Source: Puccinia triticina (Eukaryota; Basidiomycota; Pucciniomycetes; Pucciniales; Pucciniaceae). Taken from it: 64,000 nucleotides of DNA. This document shows, piece by piece, positions 43,521-54,690 of the stretch (position 1 is its first letter; each line of letters begins with the position of its first letter). The stretch lies in the NCBI RefSeq assembly GCF_026914185.1, contig NC_070558.1, forward strand, positions 2,480,001 to 2,544,000, read 5' to 3'. The notes under the pieces are model-generated. The model did not search any database. It was not told where the DNA came from and saw nothing but the letters and a program-made list of their open reading frames with translations. The position numbers and the translations under genes were made by a program.

Positions 43521-44551
43521 TGTTTTAATCTATGTATGAATCAATTCTTTCTTTTTCATTCAATTCCTCCTATCTTGAATATAAAGGCTGAAACCCAAAC
43601 TCCCCTCCCTGTATTGAGACTCAATTTTGATCCTGTTTAGAAATAAATACTTGTGGAAGGTGCAAAGTGAGAGATTTGGAGGAACTAGAAGTAGTATTTC
43701 ATTAGGAACTATTCTAGAAACTACAAAAAATAAGGTTTGGGTGAGTAATAAGTGAAATGAAAATTTACCTAGAAGCAGACTAGAGGCTGCCTTCTAGGGT
43801 TTATTTTGGGAAGGAAAGAGTTGGTCTTTTGCGGTGTTTTGGCTGAGTCTGTTGATGTTAAGTCTTGGTGTCAGCCTCCACTTCTTTCTCCCCTTTTTGG
43901 GGTTGGTAAGGTTTGCTTACTTGGGGCTGAGGGTTTTCCTCTTTTCTTGCCTTTAGCTAGAGTTATGCATTCGGTCAGGGCCGCCAACGTTATCTGTTTT
44001 CTCAGAGTCGGCTGGTTAGTCCTTTGACCTTGCAACTTCTTAGCTTGCAAACTCTGCTGCTCACCTCCTGCGATCTCTCTAGGGTTCACGGTTGCTGCTG
44101 CTTGAGTTCTGGTTTTGGGCTTTGTGCCTGCTTGTCAGGGGAAGAGCTATTAGCTTCTTCCTTGTCAATTAGCCGGTCAGGTAACTCTATTACTCACCAG
44201 TGGTGGTAGTCAAGATCCTTTCCAGTAATGATGATTGGCAAGGTTTACTTGCTTTATCAATCTTGCTGCTTTCGTGGTTGGTAACTGCATTCATCAAAGA
44301 GATGCGCTCAGTTTTGCCAACCCCGCAAGCAGCTTGGGCTGCGGATAGAGGTTTGCTTTGCTTACCGTCTTCCGCAGCTTTTGTGGTTCGCAGTACCCTC
44401 CTTGCCTTTGGCGAGGTAGTCTGTTCCCCTTGGCCCATATTCTTACACACAGCTACATGTTTGACCTTTTTACCAAAATTGAACAGCCCACACTCACTGA
44501 CTGGCAGCTTCAAGGGTTGAAAGTGTTATGTCCTGGTGTCATAAGGGTAAA
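43521..44551. other. Intergenic, no gene seen
   Basis: No gene recognised. Several 60-107-codon frames on both strands have no protein features. Confidence 0.4.
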
Positions 44552-44786
44552 GATGACCGTTGATACCCGGCACCCGTGGGCAGGTACCACCCGCACCCGC
44601 CAGGAGGTGCCAGGTGCCCGTTTTGGGACATGAAACCAGGAGGTCCCCAGGTACCACCCCCAAGTACCGCCTCATACCACCTAATATCCCTGCCAAGGGG
44701 GGGGGGGGGTTGGTCTAAAGAAGGCACCAACCAAGTACCTGTTTGCGGGTGCAGGCTGTGGGTGCCGGTGTCCAAATTTGGTCATA
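44552..44786. mobile_element. Small GC-rich inverted-repeat element (probable hAT-type MITE)
   Basis: ATGACC and GATACCCGGCACCC on the left oppose GGGTGCCGGTGTCC and GGTCAT on the right. The subterminal CCCGCACCCGC-type repeats resemble the MITE at 61665. A target duplication could not be fixed, so class assignment is weak. Confidence 0.35.
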
Positions 44787-45201
44787 AAGAGGGCTAAATG
44801 GTCCTCTCAATGACCAGAACTGTTCCAGTTTTAAATGGTCTTCTCAATGACCAGAACCGTTCCAGTAATTCAGACTCAGAGCATTAAACACTCTTCTGAT
44901 GAACGGCTCCATTCCAGTTCAGGATGTAAACGGGTTGGGTTCGGGTTGGAAAACAGTGCCCAAACCCGACCCAAGGTAAATGTTGGGTCGGGGCGGGTCA
45001 GGTCAAAATCTCAAACAGGCTGCCCAAACCCAAACCTGATTAAGGATGCAGCGGGTCAGGTCGGGTCAGGGGTGAACCGAGTGTTTTGGGCCGTTGAATG
45101 AGAAAGGAAATAAAATTGTGCCAATTTCTAGCTATCTGGTCCTGGTGCATTCGTGTATATACAACAGGGGAGCCTATGAAGATAAAATCAAAGAAAAGAT
45201 A

Positions 45202-46333
45202 CTAAGATGAGCCAGAAACAATGAGAGATACATTATCAAAGTCATCATCTTTGTTCATTACAATCCTCTCTTCAGAGCGGATCCAGTTTTGCGCACATAC
45301 AAGTGCTTCAAGAGTATTTGGTTGCATTTGGGTTTGATTACTGCCAAGGACTCTTCCACCAACAATGGGAAGTTACATTATCCAGTTTGCCTCAGTGTGA
45401 TTTAGTTATCCAGTCCTATGTGATGTGAAATCCAACATAAATTGAATCTGTGGGTGTCAAGAGAATGTTTAATGTTGGTTAAAAATGTGGATCCCAATTT
45501 ATTCCAAGGAAATCCCATTTTTGATGTTAAAATAACGTTTTTGTGACCAAATGTCAGTTATCTGGTCTAAGTTACCCAGATAACTGATTTTTGGTCACAA
45601 TAGTGATATTTCAACATCAAAAATAGGAGTATCTTGGAAAAAAAGTGGAACCATACTGTTAATCAACATTCAGCCTTTCTTTTGACACCCACAGATTGAA
45701 TTTATGTTGGATTTCACACCCCAGAGGACTGGATAACTAAATCACACCTAGGTGAACTGGATAACATAACTTCCCATTGTTGCTTCCACCTGTGGAGAAT
45801 GCTGATTCTGATGCAATCAAAGTCATCGGAGTCATTAGAATAGATTTTGCAAGTATGGCGAGTGTTGGGAATTGATTAGCGTGGGCGCTCCACCAGGTGA
45901 GGACCAAAAAATTAGCCAATTCAATGAGAATTGGTGGCTCCTGGAGATACAAGTCAAGCTCAGCCGTAGTAGATACCAATTGGGCCATCTTCTTCCTCTT
46001 GAGGTATTGCTCAAAGCACTGATAATCTTTATTGGAAGTAGTGTGTTTTTGAACATTTAAGTTGTTTTCATCACAATCAGATTCTTTTTTGGTGAAGTGC
46101 TCCCAAATTTTGCTTGTTGTCTTTTGTTTTTTCAAATTTTGACTGGTAGATTGAGATTCTTGCGCACTCAATGGTTCAGGATCCTTTTTGGTGGTTTTTG
46201 CAACCTCTTGAGTGCTTGGCGGCCGAGACTGACCCTTGGTGGTGACTTGGGATTGGGAAACCTTGATTGGAGACTCTTCATCAGACAAACTGGAATTCAC
46301 CGCGGCCAGTTGTTTCCTCTTGGACCGTTGCAT
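45202..46333 (-). pseudogene. hAT transposase remnant, internally deleted and interrupted by a MITE
   Basis: From ATG 46333 the frame starts with a Ser/Lys-rich region and the beginning of a BED finger (SKIWEHFTKKES). It then jumps straight to the C-terminal hATC segment (NFLVLTWWSAHANQFPTLAI, then SILMTPMTLIASESAFSTGG), so the whole catalytic core is missing. At 45782 a MITE breaks the frame; the continuation (RVLGSNQTQMQPNTLEALVC, ending at 45202) resumes beyond it. One copy of the 7-bp GTGGAAG accounts for the duplicated target. Confidence 0.85.
45360..45782. mobile_element. 423-bp fold-back MITE nested in the hAT remnant, 7-bp TSD
   Basis: The ends CAACAATGGGAAGTTA and TAACTTCCCATTGTTG form long inverted arms, and the whole element folds back on itself (for example TTTAGTTATCCAGTCC against GGACTGGATAACTAAA). 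CTTCCAC flanks both sides (45353-45359 and 45783-45789). The ends match the CAACA(A/G)TGGG pattern at 49325 and 61175. Confidence 0.88.
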
Positions 46334-48422
46334 GGTTGGGACTTGTGGCAGGATGGGTGATTGTTGTGGCTATGTGACTGTGGGTTGAGGGGATATCAGA
46401 TATCTCAGACTTAAGTCACCAATTGGTGTGGAAAGATGGGTAGCGTGGGGGGTCAAGTCTTTCTTGCGCGTGGTGCGCGCCAGCGGCTGTCATTATGTCT
46501 TGCTACTCAATTAAATATGATTAGGTAATATGATTAGGTCCCGCGACTCAATGAAATATGATTAGGTTATATGATCCGACAGCGCGGTGTGGCATGCATC
46601 CTCAAGGTGTTTCAGGATTTCTTCCTCTTTCTATCCTCTTCTATGTTTTTGGTTTTGTTTTGTTTCAGTTGTCTAGTTGTTGTAGCGTGCGCTTGCGCAC
46701 TAGGTTGTGATGAGATGTCTGCTAGATGTCACAAACTCCAAAGTTTGAGTTCCATTCAAACTCAGGCTTTGGAGTGGCATGGACCTACTCTGAACCGTAA
46801 TTTTCAGTTTCTCCATCACATTCAAAGTTATTGCTCTTGGCGTCTTTCCACCCGTATTCTCAGTTTCTCACAACTTTTAAGTTCATTACCCCGCAATGTC
46901 AATCCCTTCCAGCTTCTGGTTTTGATCAAACCTCCGCCGGCAGTATCCCCGGCTCCTCTCTCAAATCAAACACCGCCAACGCGCAATTCCAGCCATTGTA
47001 AATCATCCCCCCCCCAAGGCTACACAACTCTCAGCGCTCTTTTTTGGCCAATCACCCCGGAGGGCATACACAAATCAGGTTTTCTATTTTCATTCCCCTT
47101 CACCAACTGCCTACCGCCTGGCACGGTAGGAGTTCCTCATTGGCAATTACAGCTGACTTAATCAGGTCATTGGGCCAACCCAAAATGGAATTGGCCTGCC
47201 CCAACCAAAACCCAATTGACAATTGGGTCTTGCCGGGCCGGGTTGGAAATTGGTTTTTCAGCTGTCAGGCTACCTGGACCCGGCGGGTCTTGGGTTGACC
47301 CAACCCATTTGCATCCTGAATTCCAGTCATTGAGATGAGTGAACACTCCTCCTCTTGACAACTGGAACAGACCCGGTCATTGAAAGGAGTAAACACTCCT
47401 ATTATTGACAGGAATGGACCCTGTCATCAAGAGGAGTGTTTAATCTTCTCTTAATTACCTTGGGGGAGTAAAGAGCCTGGTCATTGAGAGTGTTCCTCCT
47501 CTTGATGGCCTGGTCTGTTCCGTTAATCAAGAGGATTAAAGACTCCCCTCAATTACCAGAGCAAACCATTCATCACTCCTCTCCTTGAACGGCTTGCTCC
47601 GGTCATTGAGGGAGTGTTTATCCTCTTGGTGACCGGTGTGGTAGACGGAAAAGTGGCAAAATAAAAAGTTTTTTTTTGTGCCACATAAGTACTCATACTA
47701 GGCCTTAAGATACCACCAAATGTACCACATAGAAGGATTCTACGGCCAATCTCACCCCTAGTCACCACTGAAAGCACCCCTGGGCCCCCTCTAGTGTGGA
47801 AGTTACACCTCATGGACACGTATCACACAGCCAGCCCCAGTAACCCAGCTGCCACCTGCCTCAACCCAAGTTTCACAGTAGTACACTTATACATATCACA
47901 GGATACAAACATACATCTCCTGGTAAAGCTACACTCATTAAATATTGGGGGTTAATAAATGTACCCGGTTTTTTTGCGTTTGTACCCGGTTTTTGTGTAC
48001 CCCTTTTTCCGCGTACGTACCCGTTTTTTTTTCTACTCATTTCTACGCAACGCAAATAGGCTTAAAATTAATCCAAAATCCTGAAAATAATTATCATGCA
48101 TTTGAAATGCCAAAAAAGCAACTTTAATAAATGATTTAATTAATTTTTTACATACCCCCTTTTCCCAAGTGTGTACTAAGGGAATGTCTTTTTTGTTACA
48201 TGTACCAGGGTTCCAAAAAATTTAGGGAACACTTAAAGATGCATTTAAAGCTTCCTTTGAAATTTTTGAGAGAAAAAAATAGGTACGTGGTGGGTACGTG
48301 GTGTACTTAGTAGGAAAATGACTGCTACATGTATAACATTTTTGTTACACATTCAAAGAGTCTAAAAATTTCAGAAATGTTTCTATGGTGAATATTATGT
48401 GCGCCATTAAATTTACAGCAAC

Positions 48423-49282
48423 AGGGTAAAGTCCAAACATGATACATAGGGGGGGGGGGGGGGGGGGGCGGGCAGCCTTAATACAAAAAATCTGGCTAAT
48501 TGAATATTTTTTTGGATAAATTTCCCAGAAGTCTAAGGACTGCAGGGGTTATATGATGATGCATATTCTCTGCGCTCCGAAACTTTTGGAAATATTTCTA
48601 CCTCAGAACATCAGATATAAGGGGTGTGCAGTAAGGCAATATGACTACCACACACCCCTTATATTTCATGTTCTGAGGTAGTGTTAGAATTTAGAACTTT
48701 CAGGCACGAGAAATAAAAGGGCTAAGATGAGTATTGATAAAAACTCAAGAATTTGGGCAGTGAGGATGACTCTCTCACCGGATGCGGCTCAGCGGGGCGC
48801 GGAGAAAGAATGAGGAGAACCAATGAGTGTAATTTCTTGTTGTAGGCTGGCTTTAAATAGACTAAAAACAAGCGGCCAACAAGTGGTTGGAAGACAATAG
48901 AATAATTAAAAAGTTGATCAAGACAAGTTTCATTTATACTATCTCTGAGACTATGCGTGATAACAAGTATGACAAGATATTATCTACTACTCACGGCTCA
49001 ATGACTACTTGGTGTGATAAAATCTGTACTAACAAGGATACTGGCAATGCTTTTGAGAATGACATGAAACAATGTTTTAGAGGTGTAAGTAAGAGGAAAT
49101 GGCAAAATTCCAACAGGTAGCAATATTGCCAAAAGTTTCAGAGCACAGAGAATATGCATCATTATATAACCCCTTCAGTCCTTAAAATTCTGGGAAATTT
49201 ATCAAAAAATAATATTCAATTAGCCAGATTTTTTCTATTAAGGCTGCCTGCCCCCCCTATATATCATGTTTGGACTTTACCC
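48423..49282. mobile_element. Large inverted-repeat element (0.86 kb), non-coding
   Basis: Arms 48423-48592 and 49129-49282 are inverted copies (GGGTAAAGTCCAAACATGAT against ATCATGTTTGGACTTTACCC). An 18-G homopolymer lies in the left arm where the right has a shorter C run. No target duplication was secured. The middle has no convincing coding sequence. Confidence 0.7.
48601..48678. mobile_element. 78-bp TA-flanked palindrome (mini-MITE)
   Basis: CCTCAGAACATCAGATATAA opposes TTATATTTCATGTTCTGAGG with a short loop, and TA flanks both ends. It lies inside the larger inverted-repeat element, just within its left arm, so it is a later insertion or the core of a nested fold-back. Confidence 0.65.
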
Positions 49283-49324
49283 CATTGCTATCCAAGTTTA
49301 TTAAAGACACAGATTTTCCAGAAT

Positions 49325-49791
49325 CAACCATGGGCCGCTACGCTAAACTACGCTATTTTAGCCCTAAAGTTTAGCGTAGCGGCAAAAAGCGCCAACCTTT
49401 TTTGAATAGCGTTAGCGCGCTGTTAGCGCCGCTACGCTTTGCTAATTTTCAGCGGCGCTAACAGCATACCAATTTTTGCTTAGCGTTAGCGCTGCACTGC
49501 AGCCGCTATGCTACGCTACGTTGCGCTAAGGCGCATTTGGCGGAAAAAAGGCACTTTTTTGCCGCAAAAAACGCTTCAGCGCGCGCTCTTTTGCGCCTTG
49601 CGTGTTTAGCGTTAGCGCAATTGCGCGCATCTGCGCTAACGCTACGCTAAAAGCTAAAATAGCTTTGCATCCTTTGCGCGTAGCGTTAGCGCAGATGCGC
49701 GCAATTGCGCTAACGCTACGCTAAAAAATAGCGCATTTGTGCTGCGCTACGCTACGCTAACAGCTATGTTAGCGTAGCTGACCCACTGTTG
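49325..49791. mobile_element. 467-bp MITE of GCTACGCTA/GCGTTAGCGC repeats, 7-bp TSD
   Basis: Ends CAACCATGGGCCGCTACGCT and AGCGTAGCTGACCCACTGTTG are inverted and flanked by CCAGAAT (49318-49324, 49792-49798). The interior is a dense set of short palindromes built from GCGTTAGCGC, GCTACGCTA and TAGCGTTAGC. A second copy is at 61175-61659. Confidence 0.88.
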
Positions 49792-49798
49792 CCAGAAT

Positions 49799-50430
49799 GT
49801 CAAAAAAAATTCATGGGTTTCCCCTAGAATTTACAAATCTCAGAAAAAAACAAACATGGGTTCCCCCTACAAGATTAAAACAGTGAAGAAAAAAAACATG
49901 ATCCAACTGTGGCTTAGATAAATTTTGGTGCTGGTTTCCTACTAATGTTGTAAGTGTCTAACACAGTTTTTAAACAGCATCGTGTGCACCAACAAATTGT
50001 CTCTTTGGGTTTTAACATCACAGGTATTATCAGGTCCTGCAAACTGCACTGTAAGATTGAATACCGAGTACATGATTGCAAGTACTGAGTCAGCTCACGG
50101 AAGTGAATAGACACTATTACATCAGACATTACACATACCTGGGACCTGTTGTAGATCACTGTTTCTGTAGTCATTGGGTGAAAAACAGACACCTACATAT
50201 CCGTCTGAGCAGCCCAATACTGATTCAAGGAGCAACATGAAAAAGGGACAGCAAATCAACTTCATCTTGTGTAGATACAATATATTATGGTTGGCTTGAG
50301 GACTGAAGGTTGAGATGCAGATGGAGCAAAAAATGACCAGGTTTTTGGAAAAACTTAGGATGCCTGCTAATAATTGGAAAGCTTTGGAAAGTTACTTTAG
50401 TTCATTTGGGAGAGTAGTGGAGTGTGAGAT
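49799..50430. other. Intergenic, no gene seen
   Basis: A+T-rich with no recognisable gene. Fragments of homopolymer-rich sequence at 49800-49900. Confidence 0.4.
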
Positions 50431-50431
50431 G

Positions 50432-51115
50432 TTGGCTAACTTAACACAAGTCCCCCACTTTGGAGGGCCCTGGTACAGCCTGGGCTGGCGCAAAGCGCAA
50501 CCTCCGCAGGAGGGACTTGGGACTAATGTCCACTTTTTGGCCTGAGGGTTTGAGGCCTTTTGGTGGGTGTTTTGTGCCATTCAAATTTTGACCCTGTTCC
50601 CAAAGGGCCCCAGGCATGCCCTTTAGATCATGAAACTCGTCTCACTCTTCCCTATCTTTTGCCGCTACACACGTGTCTGGAAGTCCAAGTGTTCTCCTCC
50701 CATGACCCTCAAAACCTATGGTTTTTGGGGTATTCTTGGCTGTATGACATGTGTGGATTGAACTGACCTTGGAAAACAGTATGTTCATTCAATTCAATTC
50801 CACAGGATCCAAGCTCTCCGAGCTCTGGTCAATATGCCTTGGCCAATCCAGCTCATGCATCCAATCCTCATTATGAGGACATGGATATGAAGCCAAGATG
50901 GTCAGCTATATTGACCCTTCAGGGCTTCAGCAGAGGCTTGTCAGTTTTTGCTGTGTGGAGGACGAAAGGAAAAAAGGGCATAAAAAGCCACAAAAGCCCC
51001 AAACTCTCAGGCCAAAAGTATGACATAAATCATAAGCCTCTCCTACGGAGAGTCCCTTCAGGACGTGGGGGTCCCCCCCCCCCCCCCCCTCCGTTTGAGA
51101 AGCTTAGTTAGGCTA
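50432..51115. mobile_element. Inverted-repeat element with GC hairpin chain
   Basis: GGCCTGAGGGTTTGAGGCCTTTTGG (50540-50565 region) is opposed by CAAAAGCCCCAAACTCTCAGGCC (50990-51015 region), and CCTCCGCAGGAGGGACTTGG by CTCCTACGGAGAGTCCC. The left part begins TTAACACAAGTCCC and holds short perfect hairpins (GCGCAAAGCGC, CCTCCGCAGGAGG). Boundaries are approximate. Confidence 0.4.
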
Positions 51116-51511
51116 GAGATGTTGGGCCCGACCATCCAACCAGTGCAAGTTTTTATACAAAATATGCGCTACACCAAGAGATGCATTGATGCGTTGGATG
51201 GTGTGTCAACAACAGGGCAACCGGAAACCTTGCCAAGGTTATCCAGATGCAGTGCGTTGGCTTGGCTGCAAGTTACCGGGTTGCCACCTGTATTGGTGGC
51301 ACCCTAAATTCTTGAAGTGTACATAATTTTGCCTTGAGGCACACTATGAATATCCAAAATCTGACTGCAAACAAGTAGCAGCAAGTAGTTGGGAAGATAA
51401 CAGGGAGATATAGTTAAGACCAGAGGAGTACGCGGCAACATGCATTGCTAAACAGAGAGAGGAAAGAGAAAGAAAGAGGAAAACAAAGAGAAGATAAGAA
51501 ACTACTAGAGG

Positions 51512-51960
51512 TTAATCCAGGAAATTGAAGCGGCCGGATTTCATAATGAATTGAAAAACAAGGCCGTGCGCCCTTGGAAGATGTAGCAGGAGATGTGGCT
51601 TGTTTGAGTTGGCTTCGAGGAATCGAGTTTTTTGGATCTGGTCTTCCAAATGAGGGCTATGCGGAGGTGTCGGTACTTGGGGCAGAAGTCGAGAAAGTGA
51701 ATGGTTGTTTCCCGCTCCCCGCAGAATGGGTAGATGGGGTCGACTGTCGAGTCTCCTTTTGACCTTGAAAAGATAGAGGCCAGTGACCGGATCATAGTTG
51801 ATTGAATGTTTGATGATGCTGGAAAACTCCTCCTTCCTCCCCATTGCCTCAACGAAATATTCAGACTGCGAGGACTCGGAAGCACTGGTACAAGAGAAAG
51901 CGCTTTCACAAGCCTACTCGTTTGAGGGACTGGCAGGCCCAAGTTTTTAGCCCCAGTGAT
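51512..51960 (-). pseudogene. LINE-type (non-LTR) retrotransposon 3' remnant
   Basis: A frame on the minus strand contains CGERETTIHFLDFCPKYRHL after YPF, matching the zinc-knuckle pattern (C, E-x-x-x-H-F, C-P) found at the C-terminus of many fungal LINE polymerases. The reverse transcriptase core is absent and the frame shifts nearby, so it is a dead 3' scrap. Confidence 0.45.
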
Positions 51961-52093
51961 ATGCCCATGGCCGGACACGTGTCCCAACTGTTGGCCCATA
52001 ATACAAGCCTTTTCCAATTTGGCCGGTCACCTTTGGTGCGGTGACCTGCCATCCCATCATCCGACTGATAGCAATTTTGGTCTGGACGCGACC

Positions 52094-52216
52094 TTAACAC
52101 AAGTCCCAGCCTCCGTGCGGGCGTGCAGCATTTGGCTGGTCGCGAAGCGACCCCGATGGTGAGACTGGGCTGCCGCCCAGACCCGCTGGACGCATGCGGG
52201 TCCTGAAGGACGAAAA
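52094..52216. repeat. Chain of short GC-rich hairpins after TTAACACAAGTCCC
   Basis: GGTCGCGAAGCGACC, CTGGGCTGCCGCCCAG, ACCCGCTGGACGCATGCGGGT and GTCCTGAAGGAC follow one another. The leading TTAACACAAGTCCC also opens the element at about 50441, so the two may be related element ends. Confidence 0.45.
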
Positions 52217-52361
52217 ACCAGCCATCCCTCATGAACCCGGCCGGTCTTGTCGATACGTAGTTGCACTTACAGTCAGATTCCCAATAGCTATCGCGGCAAC
52301 GAGTGGGCTGAAGTGATGTGCTGTCATTTTTTGCCAATTTGTTAGAGCTCAGCTGGCGCTC

Positions 52362-52372
52362 GCATAAAGATA
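52362..52372 (+). promoter_or_regulatory. Possible TATA box of the secreted-protein gene
   Basis: GATATAAATAG-type sequence about 220 bp upstream of ATG 52591. The distance allows a long 5' leader (including 52480-52590). Weak on sequence alone. Confidence 0.3.
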
Positions 52373-52590
52373 TAAATAGAGGCCTTCTGGGCACCATGTT
52401 GTGATCCATATCCCTCATCCCCAGCTCGTCGTCCCTAATAACACAATCACAACAGCTGTACATCTCACAATTCCTTTTCCACAAACTCCTTTGATTAATC
52501 CCAATCTTGCTTCTCTCACGAGTGCAACTACTTCCTCATAATCTGAAATCCTCTATTCGTCCAAGAGCCCTCATCAAAAAAGAAGTCAAG

Positions 52591-53589
52591 ATGCGTTTTG
52601 CGATTGTTGCTGCCGGAGCCGTGGTCCTTGGTGGTAAGCAAAGCCTTGATCAATTCCTCTTTTCTCACATGTGTCCTGACACCAACCTAATTTTTTTATA
52701 AATTATAGCTACAGTCGCTGAAGCCCGGTCCGTTGCATCCAGCCCTAGACGTCATGTGGAGAGAGTGATGAAACGGTCGAATGCTCACGAGACTAGAGTT
52801 GAGATCGAACGCATAAACTTCACACCTTCCCGATTATCCAAGAGATCAAAACTTGCGGACGAAGACTGGACCAATACAGCCTCTTCTGATGAGACCGATT
52901 CAACACATGACATCGATTCATCCTTACACGTGGCTGCGAGTGATCACAAAAATAACAAAATACACAGCAAGCATCGCAAAGACCGTGTTACATCATCGCA
53001 ACGAGCTAGAACCGTGGTCTCCAACCCATCAGACGCGTTGCCCAACAATGTTGTATGGACGATAGAAAAGAAAAAGGATGAAGAATCATCCAAATCAGGC
53101 GCGTCTCAATTCACAATCACGCCGATTCTCCCCGGAGGAAAGTCAACGAAAGAAAGAAAAGCAGCGCAAGCGCCCGAGCCATCGATAACAGGAGCTGAAT
53201 ACATGATCATACCCGTCAACCCTATCCAACCGACCGCCGGTGCATTGCCAGCCGCGTCTCCCATTACAGAACTACTCGAACACGCAGATCCAATGACCGC
53301 TCAAGCAAACGACTTATCGTCTACCACTACTCTTCTCCGAGCCATCGAAAACTATCGGGAGGCAGTGGCCGAACAAGCCGCTGATTCCGAGAAAACCGCC
53401 GTCAAAGCAGATCTTCCGCTTCTTTCTAACCAGAAATCCCGAGCTTCGAAACACAAGTCGAGCAAGTCGACCAAAGCATCGCAAAAGGATGAAGACAACT
53501 GCGACTCTGAATCGGAAAATACTTCTTCAGACTTCGACGCCACACCTACAGACTTCAGAACAGTCCAGACAGATGATGTCGCACAATAG
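52591..53589 (+). CDS. Secreted effector candidate, 307 aa
   Basis: Two exons (52591-52633 and 52709-53589, phase-1 junction) give 307 aa. Residues 1-20 (MRFAIVAAGAVVLGATVAEA) form a signal peptide with an AEA cleavage site; the intron sits within the signal-peptide coding part. The mature part is Ser/Thr/Lys/Glu-rich and looks largely disordered, with one cysteine (DNCDSE, near the end) and no known domain. Dibasic Lys-Arg pairs at RVMKRSN and LSKRSK could be Kex2 processing sites. There is no membrane anchor. Secretion, low complexity and lack of homology fit a rust effector candidate or a processed secreted peptide precursor; function is unknown. Confidence 0.75.
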
Positions 53590-53789
53590 TGTTCCAAAAT
53601 TTTGCCACCTTTTCCCTTTACATCCGCCCGTCACATTAATACCTTTCCAACATTAATTTCTTTAATAGCTCTTTCCTGACATTAATTTCTCTAATAACTA
53701 TTCCCTCAAAGTAATACCTTTAATTAATATTTACAGACATCAATACCTTAAATAAACAAATTTACTTCGCACATGTCAAAGACACTTTG

Positions 53790-54690
53790 CGCACATTCGC
53801 GACATCCCGCCCCAGTGGGCGCCCTTTGACAAACAAAAAAACCATTCCTCCCAGCCGAGGAAATATACCTCACAGTGATGATTCCTCCCGGTCGGCAAGA
53901 CTGTACAGACTCGCCGAGAGGAAACAATTCCGTGGCCGTCTGGCTTCAGTGATGCTGCCTCGCCGAATAAGAGAGGTTCATCCGAGTTAGCGAAGCTGTG
54001 CAATCATATTGACCAGGATGAATTCCTACCTGTCAACGTGGTACTTGTACAATCTTATCGACCGGTAGGGTCCCTTCCCGGTCAGCGATACACTCTCGTC
54101 GCCTCCCAGCCAGCGATACACTCTCGTCCACTGGGAGGATTCCTCCCGGTAAGCAATACACTGGTTTTGACTGGGAGGGATCCCTCCCAATCAGAGACAC
54201 ACTCTTGTTGACCGGGAGGGCTCACACCTGGTCAGTGTTGCAATCTTGGCGACCGGGAGGAAGCCTTCCCTTTCAGCAACTCCACATTTTTTGTCGATTG
54301 GGAGGGATATCTCCCGGTCAACGATACTGCCCGAGATCCCTCCCGCTCGACTGCTTCGTACCGTCTCCTTGACCGTGATAGATTTTCTCGGTACCGGGAG
54401 GGATTCCTCCCAGTCAAAGACTTTGTGTAGGCTTCGTGACCGAGAGGGATCCCTCCGTGCCAACAAGGTGTTACAACCTTGTCGACCGGGAGGGTACAAT
54501 CTCGCCGGCTGAGAGGAATCCCTACCAATCGACTGTGGTGGCCTGGTGTTATACCTCTCCGCGGGAGGGTTGATGCCCGCTACGATTGTACCTTTTCTTC
54601 CTTCCCCGGGGTTTTTACATCGACGAGATTGTACAAGTGCGACCTTCCTGACTGGGGGGAAACCTTCCGATCGACAAGATTGGAAAGTCT
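53790..54690. repeat. Array of ~41-bp palindromic repeats
   Basis: Degenerate units of the form GACCGGGAGGGATTCCTCCC-GGTC plus a spacer like AGCGATACACTCTCGTC recur about 20 times, in both orientations. Each unit is a 24-nt inverted repeat plus about 17 nt. Overlapping frames of 60-170 codons here are artefacts of the repeat. Confidence 0.75.

Larger units (their letters stand above)
44919..47319. mobile_element. hAT deletion derivative (2.4 kb) with 8-bp TSD
   Basis: Inverted ends TCAGGATGTAAACGGGTTGG and its complement with two changes (CCAACCCATTTGCATCCTGA) are flanked by ATTCCAGT on both sides (44911-44918, 47320-47327). GGGTTGGGTT/GGGTCAGGTCGGGTC subterminal repeats lie inside both ends. 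The coding part is internally deleted and carries a nested MITE. Confidence 0.9.
44800..47645. repeat. Degenerate palindromic tandem array, split by a hAT element
   Basis: Units of the type GGTCATTGAGAGGAGT / ACTCCTCTTATTGACC recur at 44800-44918 and, after the hAT insertion, at 47320-47645. Each unit is itself an inverted repeat. The hAT target duplication (ATTCCAGT) is drawn from the array sequence, so the array is older than the element. Confidence 0.6.

Noticed and set aside
47328..48420. Possible gene in the 47.6-48.4 kb block
   Set aside because: Only frames of 60-90 codons in repeat-like, A+T-rich sequence; no domain or splice-consistent model.
53790..54690. CRISPR-like spaced repeats
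   Set aside because: The units are degenerate, palindromic and in both orientations, spacers are themselves related, and the organism is a fungus.
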